Shown: piece after piece, positions 1-12,700 of the stretch
How positions within the stretch are numbered: the first letter of the stretch is position 1
Layout of the letters: each line of letters starts with the position of its first letter
Source: Saccharina japonica
Lineage: Eukaryota; Sar; Phaeophyceae; Laminariales; Laminariaceae
Length of the DNA: 64,000 bases
Reading direction: 5' to 3'
Assembly (NCBI GenBank): GCA_008828725.1
Contig: MEHQ01004424.1
Span: 159,386 to 223,385 of the forward strand
Program-made: the position numbers and the translations under genes
The notes under the pieces: generated by a model
Seen by the model: only the letters and a program-made list of their open reading frames with translations
Database searches by the model: none
Told to the model about the DNA's origin: nothing

Positions 1-484
1 GACGCGAAGAAGCCATCCGAGTATAAATATGCTTAAGCTTGTCAACGACGAAATCTACTATTATTTCATGTTGGTCGGTTCTCCTATCCCCTATTATCCC
101 CACCCCCACCCCCCACCTCGCCTCTTTCTTCTCCTGCCTTTTCCGTGGTGTTATCCGGAAGTTTGATCCCCGGATGATTTGTCGACCGGACCGATTCATA
201 GCTGTACATGTGCTGCGGTCGATAATCCGACCTACTTTGCGTAGGGCAATTGTAGACCTCTTTCTACGAGTAGCGAGCCTACAGTAAATATTGAAAATTG
301 TGGAGATAGGTACGAGTAGACTGTGGGAAGCGGCGCGTCTGTCAAAACCAGGAAACGATCGTTGCTAGTGCCGCTGAGGGTGGCTTCCTGTCAGGCTTCT
401 CTGCCGCTACTACCCCACCTCCACCGACAACCTACTCCGTCCCCCGCCCTGACCCTCGTGTTTTTCTTTTTCTCAACGAAAAAG

Positions 485-3342
485 GCTCTTGGTGAATTTC
501 GACTGTACAGCCATGTGGGTCAAAAAGAGCGCCTATCTGGTCGACGCACTGTCCGTCACGCCCGAGATTCTGAAGTCGAAGGAGTACCGCCGAGGCCAGG
601 TGTCTGATTTCAGGGATTGGCAGGTGCGAGGAAAGTTGGAACGAGTGCCTGTTGGTAATGAACGCTAGACGCCATGCATGCCGTTGTGCAAACGGACGCG
701 TGCAACAATACGGTGGGAAGCGAGGAGTGTTTTGTGTTTTCCTGCATTTGGGCCATTTCCTATGGCGGCTGGGTTTTGTTTACTGTAGTTCAAAATTGTA
801 TCTTCAGCCAATTGTTGTTGGTTTTTACTCAGAAAACGATCAAATCGGCCGTCCGCTCCTTGGTGTGAGTCTACGTACCATCTAAGAGTTACCCAGATGA
901 AAAAAGCGGCTTCTCGAGCAATGCTGTTTGAATTCTGACCGATTGTGCCAATTCCAATAAGTTTCAACAAAAACAGATCGAAAGCACTAAAAACTCAGAA
1001 ATCCCCGGAAACTCTCGATTTGAAGTACATTCGAATTGTTTTTGTCGGAAATTATGGGAGTGCCACAAGTCGTCAAGGATTAAAACTGCTCTATTTGGAG
1101 AAGCGTTTTTTGTTTATCTGCGTACCTCTTGAATGGTAGGCGGCACTCTTTGCTAGGAGCGCGCGGCCGATTCTCTCGCTTTCCAGGTATAAAAAAACAA
1201 TACGTAGGCTGAAAATGCCATTTCGAACTGAACCAAACCCAACAGCTTCCATACGCAGGAAACGGTCGTAGGCTGAAAATGCCATTTCGAACTGAACCAA
1301 ACCCAACAACTGCCATACGCAGGAAACGGTCTTCAGGGCGATAGCGCGTGTGGCATGTCTCCCGCCCAGTCTGCCACTGTTTCCCGTTTCGTTCAGGAAA
1401 CCTGATTATAATATTTGTTTTGAGTTTTCCACGTGCGTTGACTGAATCAAGAACGAGCAGTGCTCGCAGCAGAAAATATCGTCGGCTACCTTCTTCGAGC
1501 ATGTTTGGTCCGTAATGTTGCGACTAACCGAAAGGTTCAAGGGTGTGTTAGGTAAGGTATACCGATACCCGGGTAAGTTCTTTCAGATCGTACCTAACGT
1601 ACCTAAAATAACTTTTGGAGGGAAGGCGTTACTTATACCGTATTCGCCAAGGAGCAGTGCTGGGCAAGGCAGACACTTTTTTCTTTCTTTTTTATTTCAG
1701 TCTGTCGTCTGCAACGACGATTTCGTTCGGTCGGCCGCGCTGTTTTAGTGCTTCACTCTCCAAGGCGTGACCTTCTGGATACATCATTTTTTAATTGCTT
1801 ACGCGCAGGTTCCGCTCGGACGCAAGTTTCGGTCGCTGAAGATCTGGTTGACGATGCGCGCGTTCGGCCTCGACAAGGTCAGGGGGCTCGTACGAAGCCA
1901 GACAGAGCTTGCGAGGGACTTCGAGGCGATGGTGAAGACAGACGAAAGGTGACGAGAACAGCGAGCGGTGTCGACTCGCCTCGTAGGTAATCCGTGCTGA
2001 AAAATGGCGAAACGTGCTGGTCAGGACTTCGTCGCGCCTGGGCATTGTTTTGCCCGCCACGGAAACGAAGGAAGACGCGTGTCTTTTCTCCTTTTTCTTT
2101 AGTATTTTTTTGTTTTCGCCTTCGCTTCCCTCGTTCTTCGGCTTGGACTTGGTTTTGTACGTGAACCCATGACCGGCGCGTGTGTTTGCCGATACAACAG
2201 CGTATACAATCGCAGTAAGAAAAATGTAACAAACGAGGCGCCGGAAAAGTGATGTCTCGCACGCCGCCGGTGAATAACGGGCCTTACATTGCTCTTCCCC
2301 CTGCCTCGCTCAAGGTTCGAGATTATCTCGCCTGCGCGCTTCGGACTCGTGTGCTTTCGGCTCAAGGCAACAGATGCGGCCAACGAGGAGCTCAGGTAAG
2401 CAATAAGCTAGCGCGAAATGAAGGGTCGGAAGGGGGTGCACGAAGACTACGCCGATCGTGTCATTGACCACACTTGCTTGGGTGGGGAACCAGCCCTATT
2501 GTCGTCCGCCCATGTGCCGAAGACGACGCTCCAATTGTGTACCAGTCGCGTTTAAAGCTAGATTTCGACGAGCGAGTGAGGCACCTTACACCGGGCGGGG
2601 CGGGGGGTGTACTCTTATCGTGCATGGCTGTAGTCGTATGACCATAGACCTGATGAGGGGGGGGGGGGGGGGCAGTTCGTTGTGGTCTGCATCACTGGCC
2701 TCAGCTGACCTCCTGGATACAAACAATGTTGAGTCGATTTGCAAGCTGAAACTCTTGGCCAATGGACCAACAGACTGTAGGCGCGATCGATGGTACGGCA
2801 TCGGCCGAAACTCTCACAGCTCGTGCTGTCCCTCACAGGGTATAGCGATATCCCTTCTGCTTTTGCTGTGATGTGCCGAGTTAGTCTTGTGTCGGCCAGT
2901 ACATTACGAAACGTCAGTCGGAGCCCTTTTTTTTTCAGCCAACGCCCAGAAACATGAGAACCCTATCATCCAGTGGGACGGGGACTCCATGTCCTCTCCA
3001 CCTTCTTCCATGGAACGTTAGACCGTAAGGTACACTCCCCACTCCCCTTTCCCCCACCGATAGATACGTATGAGCGACTGGGGCACGCTAATCATGGGCA
3101 TACCCCTCCCTCCTCTCTTCCCCCCCTCTCGCATACCAAATGTCGTCGCGTTGTGGCCGCTGTTTGTGCGAAGGTCGCGGATCATAGCTTCAGGGCTTTC
3201 TTTCTTTTCATCCACCAAGCTGGGAGGCCAGACCTGTCTGAGGATGTGCGTTGGGTGCCCATCGACGAACATCGGGCACGTTCAAGAGTTGTGGGACGCT
3301 CTGGGGCAAACCGCAGATGCCGTGGCAGCCGACGGATTCTGA
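485..3342 (+). CDS. Group II PLP-dependent decarboxylase (aromatic-L-amino-acid decarboxylase type), 3' exons only
   Basis: Four exons join in phase: 485-623, 1809-1948, 2315-2395 and 3174-3342 (TGA), giving the C-terminal ~176 residues. The first exon reads LLVNFDCTAMWVKKSAYL, the segment that directly follows the HKW motif with the PLP-binding lysine. That exon must begin with the last base of the Trp codon, so the lysine lies in an exon left of the window. The second exon has PLGRKFRSLKIW and ends KTDER, the third gives FEIISPARFGLVCFRLKAT, and the last carries LRMCVG and ends in a helix with HVQELWDAL. These are the order and motifs of the DOPA/tryptophan/tyrosine decarboxylase family, which makes aromatic amines from amino acids in the cytosol. 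Substrate cannot be told because the active-site half is missing. The first acceptor (GAAAAAG|G) has a purine run before AG. Other group II decarboxylases (GAD, HDC) are possible but fit less well. Confidence 0.92.
1203..1330. repeat. Two tandem copies of a 64-bp unit
   Basis: The unit beginning CGTAGGCTGAAAATGCC and ending GGAAACGGT occurs at 1203-1266 and again at 1267-1330 with only a few differences. It lies inside the first visible decarboxylase intron (624-1808) and looks like a recent local duplication. Confidence 0.9.
2591..2660 (-). mobile_element. Poly(C)-tailed retroposon-like repeat, short 5'-truncated copy
   Basis: Read on the minus strand, this copy ends in TAGTC..GTACA-like sequence followed by a C run (plus strand: GGGGGGTGTACTC, then TGCATGGCTGTAGTCGTATG). 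It matches the poly(C)-end of the long copies at 11140 and 35704 and is cut off after about 65 bp. It sits in a decarboxylase intron. Confidence 0.7.
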
Positions 3343-5940
3343 TTTTCGCGCGCGGTCGGCTCGTTTTGTTTGTTTGGTGTTCATCTCCTTTAACCTCTCG
3401 TATTATATATGCGGGCAGCGATGGGAAATTAGTTTTTTAGAGATTTCATGCCAATGAAACGATTTTGGATAGTTTGATCGGGCGACGAAATTTCCTCGGT
3501 CACTTTCTACGTATGATATTTTACTTTATGGGGCCCTCGGTTTGCGCTTAGACTTCAGGGAGGCGCCGGAAAGACGTATCAATGTTACCGCAAAATTCAA
3601 GCGGAGAATGGCGGAGCGTGGTGACCGGCCCTGCTGAGAAGGGTCGGTTCGTTTTAGACTAGGCGACATCGCAATTTTTGGGGCTAACCCCAGCAGTGCT
3701 GCTCGACCTTTTGGAGGTTGCGCTCGGCCTGCTGATATAGAGCCTGGGTCATGTGCCACCTCCAACAAGAATGCCTTAGGCAGGGGAGCGAAGCACTTTA
3801 GGGGATGCGGGAAATCGATACTCCAAAAGCGGTGGATGAGCCGAGGCTCTCGCTTTTGTTGAGTAGTTCCCGCGCGCACACGGTCGTGCACTTTCAGCGC
3901 GTTACCGGGTGTCGGTGGGAAGAGGGAGAGGGGGCACTGTTCGGGGTGCACAAAAAGTGCGTGATTTTTAGACTGTAGGCGACCGCGGGCTTGCGGCCCC
4001 GGGGGCGGGGGGAAAGGGACACACCCGCAAGCTCGAGAGCATGTGGACAGGGCCGCGGTTGGTAGCATGGAACGGGCACCACGAAAACGCGTGTGTGTGC
4101 AGCATGTGGTGTAGCGGATAGGGGCCTGTGCGGACGAGGAAATAAAAATATATCGTTATGAGATCGATGGTTCCCATGGGGCGTGTTTAAGCGGTCGGGG
4201 GTGCCAGTGCGAGAACATCACTTCCATGAGGGGGATTCTATCGCGATACCCGCCGCCACGAATATGCGTGCGCAGCGCCCCTCGACGCGAAAAGCTTTAA
4301 AGGAGGTTGGCAAAAACGTCGGCGCATGCTGGTCGATGCACAAGCCGTACCATTTCATGAAAAGGCTTTTTCGCGCCCGGCATGTCTTGTCCGCGGCGGC
4401 AGAGCCATTGTTTCGCTGGGTGTCACCCCTTCCGCGTGTTTTCAAAAATAACTCTAACCGCACGGTGATGGATTGTCCGGTGTCCGGACCAAACCGTGAC
4501 TTGAGCGGGGGGGACAACGCGATACACATGAATGCTCCTAGCTGAGCGACGCGGTGACCTTACATTTATGCAGCAAACACCGTTTAGACGCACGAGGTGA
4601 ATCGGAAGTGTGCCATGCGAGCGAAAAAAATAACGGACAACACCGTACGCGCCATGACGCGACACTGCGTGTGTCCTGTCGAGAAAAATGGAACATATGT
4701 TTTTCTTTGTTTCTGCCGGCAGCATGAGGACGCCACCCCTGAGCAGCAAGCAAATGCCACAACTGAACTACAGTACTACCACAAGCTGTCACACGTACGT
4801 ATACGGCATCGGCCATGGCCGGCGTTAGATCAACTCGCTGCAACTAGGTTGTTGTCGTGGAAGCAAAGCGCACGATTGGTTGACCCTACATCACGACCAA
4901 CGACCGAAACAGCCGAGCTACTTCCCACAGCATGGTCGTCTCGGGAGCGCTGGCAGCCTGCATGACGTTAAAACCGGAGCAGAGTCGATTTCTGGGCTTC
5001 GCAGGATTCATGCGAACTCCAACAAATTCAAAACTTGAAGTCCAGGTTGGGTCGCATGGAAAAAACAATGAAAAAACATATCCAAAAACATCACCGCACA
5101 CATGAAGAATCTATCTCACTTACAAGTGGGTACACCCGTGATGTGTCGTCTTCGACCGGCACACATTGCCGACAGACATTTGCTTCCACAAGTTTGACGA
5201 ACGTGACAAGGATGAGAGAAGACAACCAGCTTCCGTCATATATATCATGACAACACAGCCTACAGCGGTTTCACGACAAACGCGAGGGGAAAACTCGAAA
5301 CGTATCCAAGATGTAGTCTCACAACAAACGCGAGGAGGGAAAAACTAAAAAAAATGTCCAAATGACCACAATAAAAAGCCCTATAGATAAACAAATCCTA
5401 CCAGTTATCGTAGTCTAGATATAGAACTAAAACCCCACGTACGCTCTCTACGTAGAGCTAGTCCTAGATAGTATGGCCTGCACAGAATCAATGGTGTTGT
5501 GCCTCGATACCCGACAACTAACTGCACCCGGGCTCGATTCGGTGATAATTACAGAGTAGTACAACACCTTACACATCCAAAGATGCATGGGAAAAAAAAA
5601 TCGACACCTCGCCTGCCCACGCTAAAAAAACGACGCCCCACTACAATTTCCCCCGAGACTTTTTTAGGGGGTATACTAAAACTGAAAATACGACGTGTTT
5701 TTTATTCGCAGTACAGAAATCCCACCGTACGCACTCGTACTACTGGTGTTCATTATTCATTTTGGCCTATGGGGGGGGCGGGGGTGGTGTCATTTTCTCG
5801 CTAATTTCGCATACATACGTGCTACCCCCTGGCACATGCTTCTCGCACGAGTACCTGGAGAAAGGTGCGCTTTTCACACACAATACAAGTATGCAAGTGT
5901 ATGCTTAAAAGATACCACGCCGCTATTAATAGCACCACTG

Positions 5941-5980
<40 letters not shown>

Positions 5981-6571
5981 AACAGTACTACTACTGTACG
6001 AAGTATATAGACCACCGCTACCAACACTACTACTTCTACTACGACTATTAATACTACTACTGTATATACTTCGTATATACACACGAGTGCTGCGGCGAGG
6101 TTTGTACAGCATTCTATCGTGGCTCATCCACCGTGGCCGTGAACCTTCAAAGCGTCGGGCTCAGACATCAGACCCCCCCCCTAGCTTTGGGACTCGCAGT
6201 CCCTCCATTTTTCTTCCAAGTCAAATACCAAGCTGTACGATGCGATACTCGCAGTAACCGGTAAACAAGCGCTTGCTTGCTCATTCGTCCCTGTGTACCG
6301 CGGCTTCCAAACCTACCGTATCACAGCATCGCATAGTATATACCTGGTACTGTACTGGTATATCGTAGCGCCATTTTGGGGGCTTCTTCGCTACGAACGT
6401 ACCAGTGAGTACTTTAGTATCGTGCAAGCAAAACACCGCCGAATCCGGAAAAACAAAAACCGTTTTACAAAAAAAAAAAACGAACTTCAAGTTGGCCGAA
6501 ATACTAAAAGAAATGTCCAACGGCCAAAATAATTGAGAACATCATGCGTTCCGTACAACAGGAAAACATAC
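3343..6571. other. Intergenic stretch without a recognisable gene
   Basis: Both strands have moderately long open frames (for example 3526-4068 minus), but none shows a family motif, splice-supported continuation or biased codon pattern that I can support. The stretch includes the 3' flank of the decarboxylase gene and the TAC microsatellite at 5940-5980. Confidence 0.6.
5938..5981. repeat. (CTA)n/(TAC)n microsatellite
   Basis: About fourteen uninterrupted CTA triplets, followed by degenerate TAC/CTA repeats to about 6060. No coding role is apparent. Confidence 0.95.
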
Positions 6572-7328
6572 GCTTGAGCAGGCCTGAGCAACTTCGTTGT
6601 CGCAAACGAGCGCTCGAGCGCACTCAGCCCGAAAACCACCGGGCATTCAAGAGACAGGACGCTCCCACACAGCCCTCCAGGAGGCGCGAGGCCTCGGGCC
6701 CGAGGGTACTGCACCACGAGAACGCGGAACTGGCCAAAATCTGCCCTACAATCCGCTTCAGAGCGACCCGACGACAAATCATTGCGCTACTATTTGTTGT
6801 GCCGCTGCTGCTGCTACTGCTGCTACTGCTGCTACTGCTGCTACTGTCGCCGTCGCCGCTGCTGCTGCTGCTGCTGCTGCTGCTGAACTTGGCCCCACTT
6901 ACCCGTGAGTGTGATCGTCCCGCCCCTTGACCATCCGATGCAGCGGGGCGTGTTGCCGCGTCGCGCAGGTGCAGGGCGCAGCTCTCCGCTCTCGACACCA
7001 AGCTGTTGTACGACGCGAAAGTCGCGTTTTGCTCCGGGTGGTGGTGGTGGTGGTGGCTGTAGTCGTCCGCCAAGTATCGGCACGACAGCAGAACGCCCTG
7101 GAGCTTGCCAGGAGCCAGCAGCGCGGCCAGGGACTCGGACGTCATCGGCGGAAGATCCCGCCCGATGGCGGCGTCGACCACGCTGCACCAGGTCCGGCTA
7201 ACGCGGCGGCACTCTGCCCCTCCCACCACCGGCAGCGGTAGCTGTGGCAAACAACCTGCTCCAGCTGGTTTTTTGTCGAGGCTGTCCACGTATTCTATGA
7301 CAACGCTGAGTACGTTTTCAAGCATCAT
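6572..7328 (-). CDS. F-box-like protein fragment (tentative two-exon model)
   Basis: On the minus strand an open exon runs from an ATG at 7328 to a strong donor CGG|GTAAGT, ending at 6903 (142 codons). It opens MMLENVLSVVIEYVDSL and continues to ECRRVSRTWCSVVDAAI, which resembles an F-box (start hydrophobic helix, then C-R-V-S-x-T-W near its end) with a long insertion. A later piece, LQGVLLSCRYLADD, looks leucine-rich-repeat-like. A run of six His follows. A second possible exon, 6729-6572, starts FRVLVVQYPRARGL in matching phase 0, and its donor would be GTATGT. The intron between them begins with a CAG/AGC microsatellite. I could not find the 3' end. If correct it would be a substrate receptor of an SCF ubiquitin ligase; it could also be a chance open frame extended by low-complexity sequence. 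Confidence 0.4.
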
Positions 7329-8732
7329 CGCGTCCGCGTATCAACGGGACAGGGACCCACCCCGAGCAGCACGCGCGAGACAGCTCTCGGCTTTACCGTG
7401 CAGGCGGACGTCAAGTTCGAAGATTGAAAGCCAAGGGAGTGGTACCATTGATCTACGCGAGCGGTGCGGCGTTGTGGCATTGCTCTCGAGTCTCGAGAGA
7501 AACGCGAACGAGGTGCTTGTACTCGTACGTACGTTCCAACTATATCCGAAAATATAAGATATTTTTCATATTAATAGTTGATACAAAATGATCATTATAT
7601 TATCGGACATATGGGTACGTAATTTTGAAATGATTTTTTCAAATATTTTCACTCGTTTCCTATTGGTCAAGGTCGAAATCCGGAACACTTTGGTACCGGT
7701 ACCACAAGTCTTCTGTCTCCATCTTCCATCGTCTATTCCGTCGACGCAATGCGCTCCCAAGCATTCACTGGCAGTTTCACGCCCTGGGTAAGAGGCAATA
7801 GGAGACTCATCCTTTACGTACTTTCCCGAAGGCAGCCTTTCATGAACCTTTCCCGCAGCAAACGTTGCTGTCTTGCTGTACAGCAGCAGTGTATGCGCTT
7901 GGTATTGTTGTGTACAGAAGTAGGTTGCATCATGTACCAGAGCAACTGAAGTTCTTAGGTACAGCAGCAGCGCTGATCTCAAACGAAGCATGATAAGGAT
8001 AGGATGAGGCTCTCTCTACGAAGTCGCTTTGGAGATGAATGGACCGCAATATGCAGGGCTTGGAGAGTCTCGCGATGTAGAAAACTTGACGTAGCGAAGT
8101 CAAACTGATGCCTGGTATGATGGCTTTTTACTAGGAGAAAAAAAAAATCTTAGCAAGAAATCCATCCATCTCGGCAAGATCTCGGTGCCAAAATACTCGT
8201 AGATGATGAGTGCGCGATGTCTCGACGTTGATCGAGCGCATGAACGGAGACTTCGAACGAAGGCATTCGGAGCTGGGTAAATGAGGGTAGCCCCCTTGGC
8301 CCGTCACGCCTACAAATGAGGCATAATCTCGAGGGGTCCCAACAGTTTTGATAAGACTATACAGTACATTCAAGTCATTAAAGTCAGTGTGTGTACGCAC
8401 CCAGCAGGGGCAGGAAGGACATGTTTATCTCTCGTTTTTTTACCAGAGGCTGCCAGAGGTGATAAAAAAAAATCAAAAAATGAATTATGCCCTCATCATG
8501 AGAATGTGTACTACAGTTAGCAGTTTGAATGTATGTGTAGTGTCACACCGGCGGCTAAAAACAAGCCCCCCAAATGCTGCTCGGATCACGTCTCACACAT
8601 ACGAGCAATTTCGTCGAGGGCTTCCAGCTGCTTCGTCACGCGTCCATGATGACTGATGACTATCTCAGCCTCGACGTTGCAAGACTATATATACTTCTCT
8701 TCGGACCTCGGGCTTTGATCGCCAGCCCTGAA
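7329..8732. other. Intergenic stretch, nothing recognised
   Basis: No conserved coding segment, tRNA or long repeat was identified on either strand. It would include the upstream flank of the tentative F-box-like gene. Confidence 0.55.
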
Positions 8733-9115
8733 CTCTGTTAAGAAGGCATTAGCCCGTTGGGCTACTGGTAAAAGGGTAACCAATCCCCCACCCAACCTAT
8801 GAGCCTTATAACACTCTCCCCCCCTTCAGAACAGCAGGGTCTTTGGTCTCCGCATGGGGCCGTACGTGCCTAGGCCGAAGTTCTTAACAATCTCAGGGGG
8901 CCCAAGGAAGAGTGTTTTTCAGGCTCTAGAGATGAGGAAATTAGATTTTCTTTAAAAAGCGTTTTCATGGTGGTCGTGAGATCCGAACCCACGACCACTA
9001 CAACAAGCCATGTCCTGCCGTCGATGCCATTTGTTAAGGCATTAGTCCCTTGGGCTACTGGTAAAAGGCTAACCAATCCCCCACCCAATCTAAGCCTTAT
9101 AACAACTCCTCCCGC
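8733..9115 (-). mobile_element. tRNA-headed SINE-like repeat, dimeric locus 1
   Basis: Read on the minus strand, two head-to-tail units each contain ATAAGGCT, GGGTGGGGGATTGGTTA, the word TTTTACCAGTAGCCCAA (A-box-like) and a start of GGGCTAATGCC. The upstream unit continues to GTGGGTTCGGATCTCACGAC, a perfect T-arm/B-box block, and then to a tail ending CTTCTGAAGGGGGGGGAGAG. The second unit is truncated soon after its A box. The parts of a tRNA are present in order but the acceptor stem does not pair, so this is a tRNA-derived repeat, not a functional tRNA gene. The tail and leader match the locus at 51925-52282. Confidence 0.7.
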
Positions 9116-9763
9116 CGCGTTTCACGGTTGACGAGAGGCAAACGTACAAAAAAGTGCATCGTACGTAACGGCTCACAAAAAAAAACGGTCGTCTTTGAGC
9201 ATCGTCGCCTCGCATTAAAAAACGCGAAAAGCGAAAAAACACGGTGTGATTGAGTGCTGCGATGGGTGGGGGGGGGGGGTTTGCATATTCACCGTCGCCA
9301 CGTATTGTGATTGTCCACCACAAATAAAATCGTTGGCATCACACACGCTTTGGCTCTACTGCTATTACGACCCTAGGGCGGTTCAAAAAAACAATCCCGC
9401 CTCTCACTGCTGTCCGTCGGTGACCCATACGTGCCGAGACATGATGGTATTGGGTGGCAGTGGCTCATCGCAACGCGGCGAGAAAACAGTATGTATATCT
9501 ACTCCATGCAGAGGCCAGCGCCATGGGTGAGGTACTATTCAACAACGCCAACAGGGCAACCCTGACCGCGCGTGCAGTGCACATGGACATCTCGTCAAAA
9601 CAAAGTAGACGTGAACCAAAAGTAACACCTTCTAAACCCCGCTCGAAACCATGAAAGACACACAATCAATAGGATAACGCCTGCTGGGCGCGCGCTTTCC
9701 GGACGTGTAAGCAGGTACCACGAGGACCGGCCACAACAGAAAAAAAACACGCAATATCTGCCA

Positions 9764-12700
9764 CTAACTGCAGCACTCCAACATCGTCCCGTCCGGTGCA
9801 GGGCAGCAGTCGCCCCCGAGGGAAGCGCAGCCGGGATGGCTCGAGCACGCCCGCTCGTCCCCGCCCGGCGCTTCCGGCGATGACGAGTTGCCGGTGGACA
9901 CGCTGGGAACGTGGTTGGCACCGCAGCACCCTAAGTAAGTTCCTCCTGCCGTGGGGCAACAGGTACCCTCTAGCTTCAGCGTCAAACACCTGCGGGTCAG
10001 GGCCGTGGAGTTCGGGTTAGGATTCGGGCGGAGCAAGAGATAAAAAGAGGACGCGCCGTGAAATAAAAAAAAGACGGCAGGGTTTTGTAACACCGGAGGC
10101 GCCTGCCCACGGTCGGTTGCCAACAGTTGCAAAGGCTTCGGACATAGAAGCATGCAGGCAGGCGGTTCCCTGTGCTTTCTCAAAAGCCCAGCATATTGTC
10201 CATCGCTGCGATGCAATTCGCTCTGGCGTAAGCCTACCAGCCCGCGCGGGTTGGTTATTCCACCGCAGGGCGCATGAAAACGTATCGTTAACGGGCCTCG
10301 TCCACAAAAGAACACAATAAGGTGGGGGGGGGTTATATCCTCGCACTCAAAAGGTTCTCAGCACATGCCAGACCTCAGAAGCGACACAGGCATGACACGC
10401 TGCTGTTCTAGGGGCGCCGGTCACTCGTGGACACGGCAGGGCACACCATCACGCCACGCAGTCGTGCCCCAATTTTGTTATGACATCGCCGTGTCCGGTT
10501 GTCGGCCGGCTCTATATTATACTGCCGCTGGAACTGGGCTGCCAAGACCTAAAGAGCCTCTTTTTTCAATGTGCGATAGGTGGTTCCTTTGTTTTACCAC
10601 CCCCGCCCACTCCCGTCCGTGTGCCCCCCCACCGCCGCGAACGAGCCTTAAACAACAATCAACGAAAGCCGTATTGTGATCAACTATCTCCCATCTTAAG
10701 TCTACTAAGTTTGATGGTACTCATCCCTCCACCGCCGCCCATGTTCCCTTGGGCCCCCTTCTTCGGCTCACCCTTCGTTCGAGCTGCAAAGAGCCTGAGG
10801 ATCGACGTTCTTGTCTTTGGGGCTCTCCGGCGACGTTGCCTGCTCGCAGCATGACAGCATCTCCCCCGACACCGAAGGACAGCACAGGCCCGTCTTCAGG
10901 TTCAACGCCAAGCACTGAGGGTTTGAGGAGCAAGCCGACGGGCCCTTAGAAAAAGCGAGAAAAAAAAAGGACACAAATAGCGAGCGCGAAGAGGAGAGAA
11001 ACGAAAGCGGTTCGGTTCAGTTATAACCGATTTTCGTTCTTGACATCCACCCACGGCTGTGATTGGTTGATCTCCATCCGAATTGGTTTGTGCTTGCCTG
11101 CACACACGGCCAATAAATGTGCGCTCGAATTATATGAGGGAGGGGGGGGGGTGTACTCATGTCGTGCACGGCCGTAGTCGTATGACCATAGACCCTCGCA
11201 TCCCTACAATGCCGGGACGGAGCACGTTGGGTTTTCACCAACCAGGCAGACATTGCTTGCACCAAGCGCGAAGCGCCGTGAGGTATTGGGCGAGTCGCAT
11301 GGAGGGTGAGCTGCACCCTGCTAAGAATCGCCTGTGAGGCGGACTTGCATATGGACGACAGCCTCCAATGAATTGATTTAATTTATGGTGTCCACTTCCA
11401 GAGACAGCAATGGGTATTACTATGTATCTGCCTCGTGAGTGCCTTACCATACACACACTACGTGATACGGTCATCCCCCTTGTGCAGAGTTGAGGTTATC
11501 AACCCCGCGTAAATTATCTAGGGGGGGGAGGGCAGCAACCAGGGTATAGGCATTGCGCGTTACCAGTCCACCATACCGAACATCGAAGGCGGCTTGGTCG
11601 GGAGAGGTACTGCACAGGGCTACGCCGGCTGTGCTCAAGCCGACCAGCGACTCCAACAGATAGGGAGTGAAATACGGCGGTAGACCGGGAGAGAGCGAAA
11701 GGAAGAAAGACGAAAACCGAGACACACGAGGAGGCAGCGCGAAAAAACAATCCAAGTCCGTGGTTCCGTTGGTGTATCTTTATATCGCTCGTCCGCAACA
11801 CGTTTCGATCGGGGAGAACCTGAGAACGCAAGCTCCATGGCAGTAGATACGACGGCAGGGTGCTGCAAAATACGTCCACCCTGCTCTTCAATAAGCGCCT
11901 GCGTATGACGGAGGGCCTCATGTACCTTGACACGAAACCCTCCTCTCAGCCCCCCAAAATGTACAGCTTTGCACCGAAAAAACACCTGACCGCAGTGGCA
12001 GCGAGCGCATCGCACCGTACCGTGTACATGGGGAATTCCGTAGCGCGGGCGTATGTACCGTCCGGTGGCAGCACTGGTCAACATTTTCCTTGTTACACGA
12101 CGGGGATAAACCTACGCACAGCACTCACCCATAAAAAAACGATAAGAGGATAAAATAAATATGTTCAAATCGGCAGGCAATTAATACCTCGGGAATACCA
12201 TCTCCGCTCGGGCAGCAACCCAGCCAGCCACCGTCCGCCGCCGGACAGCACAACTTTTCCTGCGTCAGTCCCTACAATGCACGGCAGGCGTTCCAGTGAG
12301 CAGGGCGGGGCAGGCGCGGGGAGTAATACCGAGGGATAGGGAGTACCACGTCAATAACCTCCGGAGAAGGAAGAAAGGGCGGCGCGGGTGCGCTCCCCAC
12401 GTTGGTCAACCAAACACGATTTTTAGCAGGACAGCCCATTGGAAACCCCCCAGAGAGGGCATTTCGGACTGCCACCCTCTGGCGGAAGTACACGACAACC
12501 TATGCAGGAAAGAAAAAACCCGAGACCACTCCTTCATATCACGAACTCACTAGAAAATCGAAGGCGCGGGGGGGTTGGGGGGGTCGGCCGGCTCCCTTTC
12601 GACCTCCGGAATAATAAATCGGGCAATACCCTTGAGACCTTTTTGTCCCGGGACATAGCACGAAACCTGGTGAAATTGGACAGCAGAGCAAACTACTACG

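Noticed and set aside
4..484. The decarboxylase exon with the PLP lysine inside the window
   Set aside because: No segment ends in CAC-AAG-TG before a GT donor; the exon must be left of the window.
3526..4068. 180-codon open frame on the minus strand
   Set aside because: Pro/Arg/Ser-rich composition typical of GC-rich shadow frames, no motif, no supported splice continuation.
5040..5350. CRISPR-like or phage-like repeat around ACAAACGCGAGG
   Set aside because: Only two imperfect copies in an intron-rich eukaryotic context; a small local duplication.
6624..6902. Poly-Ser continuation of the F-box-like frame
   Set aside because: It is encoded by a CAG microsatellite right after a strong GTAAGT donor; taken as intron.
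11471..12084. Possible extra GH81 exon (open minus frames with GLSTAGVALCSTSPDQ or EALRHTQALIEEQGG)
   Set aside because: Not needed: exon 15 (ending CCCGAG|GTATTA) and exon 16 join in phase 0 and complete the Cys-repeat pattern.
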